Positions 27,930-35,999 of a DNA stretch of 35,999 nucleotides are shown piece by piece. Where the stretch lies: assembly GCA_033557675.1 (NCBI GenBank), contig JAWQRM010000044.1:1-35999 (forward strand), in the 5' to 3' direction. How positions within the stretch are numbered: the first letter of the stretch is position 1; each line of letters opens with the position of its first letter. Under the pieces are notes generated by a model. That model did no database searches. It was not told where the DNA came from and saw nothing but the letters and a program-made list of their open reading frames with translations. The position numbers and the translations under genes were made by a program. Origin of the DNA: Coptodactyla brooksi. Lineage: Eukaryota; Arthropoda; Insecta; Coleoptera; Scarabaeidae.

Positions 27930-30900
27930 TTACTTCAGTACTAGCCTACGGGAGTTCTGGCTAAATCTTAACAAAATGTCTTTTGTAAATTTATCCTTAG
28001 CTTCCAGTAGCGTCCTTTTATGTACACTCATCACACATATACCCACAAGCCGATTTTCTATCATTGTTGACCTTAACCATATTTTTATCCTGCATAAAGT
28101 ACTGAAGGAGCTTTCGATAGTGTACGTTGTGCAGGACTGTGTAAATGAAATACGAGTAAGTAGTGCACGTTTAATGGACAGGTAAAATAGTTGCGTTCCT
28201 TCAACTAGTGGAGCTAGTTCTATTTACTTCAGTTCCGCATTTGGCGTATTTTTCCTTTCCAGTGGTTGTACCAAAGTTCAGCTTCGTCGAGAAAATCATC
28301 AAGATTGCAGTAATTACAAAAATTTTAATTTCTTTAACTCCTCATAAATCATACCAAGCATTGCGAATGCGGGAAGGTTCTCCTCAGAAAAGCGTTGTTC
28401 CAGAGACATTATTAGTGAGTCTTTTCCAAAACTCGCTTGGAGTCTGTGCAGATGGATTCGCACGATGTTTTTGTTGATTTAAGGTTGGGGCATATTGAAA
28501 CCTGTTCCAAGATGCTCGGTGATTATTTCAGCCTGTGCTATAATACTTTGACTTTCAATAACCGCATTTTCACGCTTTTTCTCATGATGTTTGTGATTTT
28601 TTTATGTAATTTGGACATTGAAGTAAGTCCGCGCTTTTTGACTGAAGAATATTTACCACCGGTTGCAAGAGTGCAGAATATTTTGACAAACACTAACAAC
28701 GAATTCTGATTTTGTAGCAGTGCAATGCAATTGATACGCAGCTTTTCCTGCTGCATTGTTACCGACCGTTGACAGTTTTTTAAGCGCCATAGCGATTTTC
28801 ACATAATGTTCCTTGAATGTTGAGAGCGTTGGTATATTCAGTATGCATTTTCAACGAAGGGCCGATTCCCGGAAAAATCTTATTATTTCTTTTATTGTGG
28901 AGGCTATATTCCGTATCACAGCTATTTGGTTTAAGTCGTTTACGACTAAGTTCAGTTTGTGACTAGCGCAGTGATAGTATTAGTCTTTCGTATACTTTTC
29001 TCGCAGAATTTTCTGGATACCGCCATCCTTTTTTTCCGTAATTTTTCTACAGTTTTCAATGGTAACTGCTACAGATTTTGCATCCATTTCAGTCAACTCT
29101 ACAAAACCTACAAATTCCTCACGAACCATCATCTTTTCCTCGTCAAAAAATCTAAACTCAACAGATAGTGCTCTTTCCCTCATATGTCACTGCTCTCATT
29201 AGCCAGGATACTGTAAGCACGTGCTTTCTTTACGTCAGTAGTGATGTCGACTCTAATGACGTCCCCACATAGGCAAATTATTTCATTTTGAATCTGTGGT
29301 GATACGTGTCATTTTTTGCACATTTTTCTATGTGCATTTTTAAAATGTTGTCACCAGAATCAATTTTGAGTTCGATCAAGTCTTCAAAAACACCTTCATG
29401 ACTTTCTTTACCCCTCAGAGACAGGTCATATGTACCACAAAACATCACAACAGAAATTACTGAAACCCAAGAGAAGCTTCAGCCAATTATACAAAATCAT
29501 ATCAATAAGGTGCAAAATTGGCTCAAGGTGTGGAGGATCAAAGCAAACGAATCTAAATCAGAGCATGTTAGCTTTACCACAAGAAGGGAAACTTGCCCTC
29601 CGGTGTTTCTCAACAATAGGGTGCTACCCTTACAAAAATCAGTAAAATACCTGGGAATCCACTTGGATCGTAGGCTAACATGGAAAACACACATTTGGAA
29701 CAAACGGAAACAACTCGGCTATAAACTCAAGCTATATTGGCTAATTGGGAGAAGGTCCCAACTCTCACTGGAAAATAAAATCTTAATATATAAATCAGTG
29801 TTGAAACCAGTGTGGACCTACGATCTAAACCTCTGGGGTACAGCATCAACCTCAAATATAGAAATCCTGGAAAGATTCCAATCTAAAGTGTTGCGCGTGA
29901 TCGTTGACGCACCGTGGTTCGTTACTAACGAAATTATACGAAGTGATTTAAACATGACAAGTGTAACCGAATACGACAGCACAGTAAAAAGTATGCTGAG
30001 CGAATCAGAGCGCATCCGAACAAAACGACTTCTCGAAGAAAAAACAGACACGCGAAGACTTAAAAGGTTTAAGCCATGTGATATGGTAGACAGATTTAAC
30101 TGACTAAAAAATAAAATAAAATAAAAATAAAACAAACAAAATAAAATAAATGAATAAATAAATTAGAACTTTATACCGTATATATAAATAAATTAGGCAG
30201 GTAATATAATGTGATCTCAACTAAGATGACTAAATTAGGGCATAAACCAGTATGGGTGATTGCCTACATGCTAATTTGTAAATTATTGTTTTTTTTAACA
30301 TAATTTACTACTGTTGTTATTATACACTTATTTATTGTCCTTACGGATAGATTGTAAATATTCTGGGGGTAATAAAAAGAAATATTGATGCAACAATTTT
30401 CTTGTTGGCTTGTATTTCTTGTTGGTGAACAGAAATCAGCTGTACATCAACAGGTATATTTTCAACAAAATATTTTCTTGCTGTGGCCGCTGATTTGTGT
30501 CACTGAGATGGCGAGTAAATGGCTTCGCTATGAAAGAACCCAAAACACGCCGCACATTAGTTGGTGGAAATAACAGACGGTAAATGCACAAAGTGCCATT
30601 TAATTTCTTAGAATACCCCAACCAAGGAACATAATCCACCAACCAGCTGTATTTGAATTTTCTTTTTAACTGCACAACATCCTTAGCAGTCATAATTTGG
30701 AGTTGGTGACCAACAGTTTTTTAAAACTTCCACTTTTTAAGATGAGGTCATAGTAAATGAACGTCCAAGCCAATAACCCACATAATTATCTAAATACGTT
30801 TAACCCTGCGAACCAGAACCAGATGGTAGCGTAGATCCACTTGATGCACAAACAGCAGTAGGTGCAGGTGTAGATGCAGTTGCGCAAATGCCAACATTCG

Positions 30901-30930
30901 ATTTCGATTTCTCTTCAAATGTGCGAATTT
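27930..30930 (-). pseudogene. hAT transposase (TTF zinc finger, DUF4371, dimerisation domain) pseudogene
   Basis: N- to C-terminal on the - strand: a TTF-type zinc finger, KRKFKYSWLVDYVPWLGYSK then LCIYRLLFPP (second ligand Cys replaced by Arg) and SFIAKPF (about 30665-30520); VDVQLISVHQQEIQANKKIV (about 30440-30385); the LINE insertion; LSLRGKESHEGVFEDLIELK and a MHIEKCAKND block (about 29420-29310); KKARAYSILANESSDI (about 29230-29180), where the usual catalytic ADExTD reads ANESSD; VREEFVGFVELTEMDAKSVA (about 29125); HCASHKLNLVVNDLNQIAVI (about 28970-28905); ALKKLSTVGN and KAAYQLHCTATKSEFVVSV (about 28785-28700); and the hAT dimerisation block IESSFSTLCRIKIWLRSTM with LVGICVMSVHKRTLLEAKDK (28120-27985), stop 27930. 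Numerous frameshifts. Such proteins cut and paste DNA with 8-bp target duplications. Confidence 0.75.
29430..30385 (+). mobile_element. 5'-truncated Jockey-type LINE
   Basis: The + frame to the stop at 30101-30103 is intact for about 220 codons: QNWLKVWRIKANESKSEHVS, ETCPPVFLNN, VKYLGIHLDRRLTWKTHIWN, QLSLENKILIYKSVLKPVWT, LWGTASTSNIEILERFQSKV and LRVIVDAPWFVTNEIIRSDL. This is the post-motif-C and thumb part of Jockey-clade reverse transcriptases, with the usual LNxxTVxxE-like ending (MTSVTEY). The catalytic motifs lie upstream of the truncation. After the stop come A-rich AATAAA-like repeats, a 3' UTR and AATAAA at 30371. It landed inside the hAT fossil in opposite orientation, so it is younger, consistent with its unbroken frame. 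The 5' truncation is the normal product of incomplete reverse transcription. Confidence 0.8.
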
Positions 30931-30939
30931 ATTTGCATA

Positions 30940-32435
30940 AGACAGCACGTATTATAATAATATTATAATAATAATGTTATTGACTGCATTTTCCAGCCAG
31001 GCAATCATTGACGCTATTGCAAAAATTGTGAAATTCTACATGGTTTTTCAAGTCGTTGATTCAATCAAATGAAAATAATATAAATACTTTCTTTCGTGCC
31101 AAAAAAATTTCTAATATGCATGTTAGACCGCTATTGCGGATGAAGCTCAAACAAATCTGTTGGCTGTACGTAACAGTGATAAAACTATGTTTGCGTACGG
31201 CTCGATTAACTACATTGAATAAAGTCCTAATGGACTGATTTGATAACTGATCTGTTGACGAGTAGTATTGTAGCATCCACATCTTTATTGTTAAGGCCGT
31301 GGCATAATCTGCTTTTGGGAATAATGCAAATTTGGTTTTCCGATCTTCCTGAATTATTTACACGTTATATCGTACAAAGATGTGAGTTCGAACGGGCACC
31401 TTTCTAAAGGGATTCGTGTAACTTTTCCTGATGCTTACATAAAGGTGCGCATAGAGAACGACGGAAGACGTACGTATATTTGTAAAGGCAATGGGGAGGT
31501 TTAATTTTCATATAAACGAGAACGACAAGGAATGATTGTTGTCAACTGAAAGAATATTTAATATTAAAGATATTTCTGTACAGCGTTCCAACCATACTTG
31601 TAAGATGATTAAATTTAGTTGAACTATTATGCAACGTAGGATAATAGTCATCGGTATTTGTAAAAACATCAACAGTTTTAAAGCGCATTAATATTGCACG
31701 TACAGATACTACACGTTTACATGACTAATCGATAATTATATCTGTTCACCATTCTTTCCTCTTTATAGGAATGGAACACGAGCATGGATTCCATATGAAA
31801 GAACGAACTAATTTATTAGAATATACGTTTAAACTGCCATTATAACAATTCAATCCTTTTAATCTAAATAACACTTGATATTGATTATCAAGTGCTATTT
31901 ATCGATAAATAAGTGGAGTGGTCTATATCTTTCGTTACGTGTAATAAAAAACTACTACAATGAAAAATTTCGGTTGGATGGTAAGCTGACCTTTCATATA
32001 TGTTATCTGTAAGGGCGAAAGTTCCTACAATTCATAATTTTTTATGACTTTGGTAAATATAAAACTAACTAATCGGTAATAAAAGCTCTAGGTTTTTACA
32101 ACCAAAACCAAACCTGATAATTGCATCCCATAAAAACTTACGAAAAAATCCTAATATGTTAACATTACAAAATATATTAACATTATAAAACGTTCAAGAG
32201 AAGATTCAATTCTTTTGTCGAGCAATTACTCTAGTGATAGTCTTGCAATAAATGCCTGGAAAGCTGTCATGGATTTCAATAGTACAGAACGAGTCCTTTC
32301 TACTAAAAGAAAGTAGTTGGCAACAATGTTTAGAACTAAGAAACCATCAGTAGAACCCAACAAATAGAGTAATAGCTAATAAGGTAACATACGCATTATT
32401 AGTAGTACCTGATAGGAGTAACAGTATCAGAATTA
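30940..32435. other. No recognisable gene
   Basis: AT-rich sequence with short frames only. A 9-bp hairpin, CACTTGATA (31872-31880) with TATCAAGTG (31886-31894), is present. No repeat family identified. Confidence 0.45.
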
Positions 32436-32439
32436 GTTG

Positions 32440-32879
32440 AAACACAAGAAAGCTCAGCTGCTGGAATATGGTGCTTTTAATAATGTTACCGCTGATTTTG
32501 AAATATGGTTGTTTGACTGTATCTAACATATACGCGGCTAAAAGGCAATACACTGAAGGTAAAGTATATGCGGATGTTTCTTCAAATAAAAAGAAAAAAT
32601 GCGGAAGAAAGCCTAAGTATTGTGCTAAAAATTAGCCAAAATGAAATCATAGAGATCCATTTCAATTATCGTGGATCAATTCGTAATCCCTTTTGTGACA
32701 TAAAAATTCCAAAATACATATACAACATATCTTGTGCAGTCAAAGCTTACCTGACAGATTCAAGATAAATTAGCAAGACTTAGCATTCTATGCTTCAAAA
32801 GTGAGACCAGACGAATATTTTGAGGATTGCCCTAATTACCTTCATATTGACGAGAAATGTTCATCCTGAACGCAAACCA
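32440..32879 (+). pseudogene. Mariner-like transposase fossil of a separate lineage
   Basis: The + strand reads, with frame changes, LLEYGAFNNVTADFEI (HTH region, about 32460), NIYAAKRQYTEGKVYADVSS (about 32525-32585), KCGRKPKY (about 32598-32621), ISQNEIIEIHFNYRGSIRNP (about 32632-32690), KAYLTD (about 32740) and PDEYFEDCPNYLHIDEK (about 32806-32857), ending at TGA 32877. The order HTH, GRKxK, EIPxxxRxTIRxxA-like helix, KPxLTxENKxxRxxF, YxHIDEKWF is the signature of transposases in the plant-type or IS630-like mariner group, distinct from the mariner at 23.2 kb. The catalytic Asp of HIDEK is retained, but the domain stops there. Inference from motifs only. Confidence 0.5.
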
Positions 32880-32989
32880 AACGCAATCCAAAGTTGGTAG
32901 GAACTATATTGTGAACTACACAGATTCAAATCAATTTCAATCAAATTGAATCAATTCGAATCAATCATATCACAAATAGCCAGTAAAAA

Positions 32990-33195
32990 ATGGTTACCCA
33001 AAAAACTTAATGAAGCAAAGAACAAATATTAAATTTTATTTTAACCTGGAAAAAAAATGTGCTGAGCCTTACGAATTGATGAAAAAAGTGTATGGTGATG
33101 ATTGTATGTCTACAGTTAGAGTTTATGAGTGGTTCAATCGTTTTAAAAATGGTCGTGAAGATTTAAATGATGATGAAGGACCTGGTTGTCCATAA
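32990..33195 (+). pseudogene. Mariner transposase N-terminal fragment (same family as 23.2 kb)
   Basis: ATG at 32990 gives MVTQKT and a stop. One frame over, RTNIKFYFNLEKKCAEPYEL, then LMKKVYGDDCMS, RVYEWFNRFKNGRED and LNDDEGPGCP match the mariner HTH region and its linker. Most residues are identical to the 23236 copy, including RTNIKFYF, LMKKV and RFKNGRE. The LNDDEGPGCP segment kept here is missing from the other copy. Similarity stops at the TAA 33193-33195; the catalytic domain is absent. Confidence 0.8.
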
Positions 33196-34800
33196 AGTAA
33201 AACAACATTTTATATCCATGGTACTTCCCAGCATCACGAATATGCCTGAAAGTACAAATTCGAATGAATTGTAATGGAAACTCTAAATATGTAAAACTAT
33301 GCAGGGTTCCATTTAAAAATCGGTTTTAGGTACTTATGTACAATTATTACTATATTTCTAATTATATATAAATATAGACTAATAACTAGATTCTTATCCA
33401 TTCGTTTAGTCTCCAATTCAGAAACTTCATAACCCGTATATGTTTAAGCTGTTATAAACCCTAGGAATGAAGAAATTACAATCACTTTAAGCTGCCGAAT
33501 TGATGTCCTTACAACAAGCAATCTGACCACCGATTCTGCTTCTGATATCAAAATTATGATCAGTAATGAAAAAATATGTCCTTTGCAAACATCTATGTCA
33601 TTAATTGCATATTATATAGGCAGACGCATTTCGATCTAACGTCATATCCATAATCAACTTTCGAGCAATTATAGGTTTATTTAAATGTGCAACTGCAGCG
33701 CTTCCCCATGTTAATATTCATTACACGAGGGCATAGTAACATGCTTATAGTGTAATTATACCTGTTATCTGTCTGAGTCTGTTACATATGTGAATTGATC
33801 GACGTAATATTATCTTATAAAATAGTTTTATATGTGTTCCTTCATGTATTGAAAATTAATTAATAGAGTGTAATTTGATATATGTTAAAAAATTGACCAA
33901 CTCTGAAAATTTTTGGTCAACATTGTGATAGATCACGAAAAACAACTTCCAAATCCAAGCAATTTGCACTTAATCGTTACGCTCATTAAGTGTGTTTTAT
34001 AGAAATTGTTAAAATACAAGGAACGTCGTAATCTAAAATTTGGCACGCGACGATAAGCTAGTACAATGAAGGAAAAATATGCAAGAACTATTCTGAAAAG
34101 TTTGCTAAAATCAAAGACATACTTGTCAGTTATCGAGGATTGATTCCTATGTCTCTTGTGCTATGTCTCTTGCGCGAAGTCTTTTTTAATTTTTTATGTT
34201 TTTAAGCGAGAAAAAGATTTGGGAAACATACCTTTTACAGAAAAGCCTGTCCTCAAAAAAGGTATTAAAAGGAAATACCTAAACGGGTATTTTCGTTAGT
34301 AAATAAATCTTGGTGTCATGTCCAATATTTTCGAAATTATCTTCATATTGCCAAGAAATGGTTTTATTTAACGCACACTAGATTCTCTTATAACATACTA
34401 CTGAATCTCAAAGAACACAATAGATCATGCAAAAGCAAGCACGCTCCTTATAATAAAGGTTATGTTCATAGCAGTTGTAGCTAAACTTCGTTGTGATCCA
34501 TATTGAAACGATTTTTTATGGAACAATTGGTGTATGACATTTCGCTTATCAGAAGGCACCTAAACAAAACACGAAAAAAAGTGCTAAAACAACACTATTA
34601 GTAAGAATATTGAGTCTATTATTGCAGCATTATGTAAGCAAATGATTATTGAAAGTGTATATAATATACGTTATAGTTATGAGCACAGAACCAACAGGGT
34701 AATGCCAAATGGCATTCATGTGATAATGAAGAAGACTTTGTAACAGATGGTCTAGAGAGGATGTATTTTTATATTTTTATAATATTTTTTTTACTTTCCT
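33196..34800. other. No recognisable gene
   Basis: AT-rich with no coding signal. A short direct repeat, CTATGTCTCTTGTG / CTATGTCTCTTGCG, lies near 34149-34176. Confidence 0.5.
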
Positions 34801-34806
34801 CTAAAA

Positions 34807-35425
34807 GTCCCCGAGGCGATTAAAAAGGGTTGCAAATTGAGGGAAAAAGTATTTATACGCTTGTATTTTGAAAAAGAAAACTGTTATTGAAATGTGGTAA
34901 GTACAAACTCACCACATTTTTGAATAGCTTTCTATTGATATATCACACATATACCAGAAGGTCAAAATGGGTAAACTACCCTTAATTTTTTTAAATAATT
35001 TAAAACCTACCCTATCGATTTTAGCTGCGTTAAGTATACATATAACACCTTTGAGAATATTAATTACATTTTTTCCTATTCTCCGCGCGAAGTTACGGGG
35101 GATGTTATATACTTTATTTCCGTAAGAATAACGTGATAAAAGTGTTAGGTATTTAAAAAACACTTTGAAGAAAAACCGTAAATTAGTTGCACAATAAGAT
35201 GTTTGTGGTAAAATAAGGCATTTAGGACATTCAGGGATGGTTGGGGTTAACTACCATAATAAAAATTCATCCTTTCGCAGGTGTTACTTGCTAATTTTGA
35301 TGAAATTTTGCAATTTTTTGCGTGACGTAAAAACCTTTAAAGCGATTTATAAGGGTTTGAAATTAGGGATTGAAAGCACATTTTCGCCAATATACAAAAC
35401 AAAAACTGTTATTGAAAAATTTTAA
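34807..35425. repeat. Diverged internal repeats, possibly period about 260 bp
   Basis: The block at 34807-34893 (AAAAAGGGTTGCAAATTGAGG ... AAACTGTTATTGAAA) resembles 35326-35425 (TATAAGGGTTTGAAATTAGGG ... AAACTGTTATTGAAA), and GGGTAAACTACCCTTA near 34968 resembles GGGGTTAACTACCATAA near 35242. Weak similarity at about 35085 suggests a middle unit. Open frames across it (34909-35163 on the - strand, 35237-35425 on the + strand) look like by-products. Confidence 0.4.
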
Positions 35426-35437
35426 ATATTAACTATA

Positions 35438-35999
35438 CAGGGTGTTTGGTAAAGGGTTATCAAAACGAAACTGGCGGGTTGAGGGATCCATTAGCTACTT
35501 ATTTCAGGCATAATAACCTGGACTAAAGCTTCATGGTTTTTTTAGCATAACTTTTTGTTTTTTTTCTAAAATCTCCGAAATTCATCCTTTAAACTCAAAT
35601 GAAAAAAAAAACTGTTGGGTGCAACTGTCAAAATGTAAGTTATTTGAAGCAGATAACAGCTTGAAACAAAGTTATGAGCCCACAAAGTTTTAAAAGTAGA
35701 GAAGAAAATACTTAAAGGTCAACTTTTCATTAGATTAAAAAAAAACTAAATGCGATCGAGTTCTTCCAATTCTCTGAAAACATCTCCAGTTCATGCCGAT
35801 TCACGGTGTGCCAGATGCATTACAAACTTTTTAATAACTTGAGTAATTGCCTAATTTCTTCCACCCGGTCACATCTGGAGCAGTTTCGATTTTTGAGAAA
35901 ATGACTTGTTTTATTAAATTACCATGTGTGAAGCAAGTAACAGGATTTTATTTTATTCTTACTCACATCTACTGTTTTTTTCTGTCATGTCATGTCAAG
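35438..35999. mobile_element. Start of a TA-flanked element with CAGGGTGTTTGG terminus
   Basis: TA (35436-35437) is followed by CAGGGTGTTTGGTAAAGGG, a terminus like those of Tc1/mariner-type non-autonomous elements and similar in its first six bases to the element at 3981. No coding frame is present, and the other end lies beyond the window, so the assignment rests on one terminus. Confidence 0.4.

Larger units (their letters stand above)
27782..30930 (-). mobile_element. hAT-superfamily element (DUF4371 / ZMYM1-like), invaded by a LINE
   Basis: A transposase fossil on the - strand spans about 30930-27930. Beyond its stop lies GGGCGTAGCCAGGATTTTCC (27784-27803) and a G-run, a phrase I recall from ends of related elements in other invertebrates. 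A Jockey-type LINE sits inside it at about 29430-30385. The element's other end was not located. Confidence 0.65.

Noticed and set aside
27895..29168. Several + strand frames of 60-96 codons as genes
   Set aside because: They are antisense shadows of the hAT transposase fossil, whose ordered domains are on the - strand.

Overview
This is an AT-rich animal window, almost certainly from an arthropod and most likely an insect. Repeat fossils fill most of it. The only host gene I can recognise is one terminal coding exon on the + strand (24437-25033). It encodes extracellular loop 2 to the C-terminus of a rhodopsin-class neuropeptide receptor that best resembles the insect sex peptide / myoinhibitory peptide receptor (SPR). 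Exons for TM1-TM4 are not recognisable upstream, so the preceding intron probably runs through much or all of the left two thirds of the window. I found no rRNA, tRNA, CRISPR or bacterial-style operon.

Left part (1-15000): a LINE reverse transcriptase tail cut by the window edge (2-200); a Tc1/mariner-superfamily transposase fossil on the - strand (2572-3923), split by a 342-bp element with TTAA duplications (3199-3540); a complete but internally deleted 907-bp TA-flanked element with TIRs of about 100 bp (3981-4887); a LINE RT fossil (about 8700-9765); two hammerhead-ribozyme-like motifs of the kind carried by Penelope-like elements (2427-2460 and 10242-10284); a transposase scrap (about 13085-13195) next to a second, truncated copy of the TTAA element (13261-13465); and a possible Copia-type 3' end (about 14330-14490).

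Middle part (15000-24140): a nearly full-length decayed LINE with a PHD-finger ORF1, endonuclease, reverse transcriptase and (ATT)n tail (about 15054-19914), interrupted by repeats with CAGGGTGTTC-type inverted ends; a Ty3/gypsy protease-RT fossil (about 20010-21230); a transposase DNA-binding-domain scrap (21311-21493); a LINE 3' tail (about 21760-21846); and a mariner transposase pseudogene (23236-24139) that ends 297 bp upstream of the receptor exon, within the intron.

Right part (24437-35999): the receptor exon with a probable 3' UTR and polyadenylation signal near 25438; a piggyBac-like N-terminal fossil (27263-27759); a hAT (DUF4371/ZMYM1-like) transposase fossil on the - strand (about 27930-30930), invaded by a 5'-truncated Jockey-type LINE (about 29430-30385); a mariner-like transposase of another lineage (about 32440-32879); a second fragment of the 23.2-kb mariner family (32990-33195); and two further repeats running to the window end.

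Every transposase and reverse transcriptase here is broken by stops, frameshifts, deletions or catalytic substitutions, so the window reads as an old, layered repeat graveyard around one receptor exon. Several fossils were found by reading through frames and do not appear as long open frames. Family names rest on motifs recognised by eye; no database search was run.
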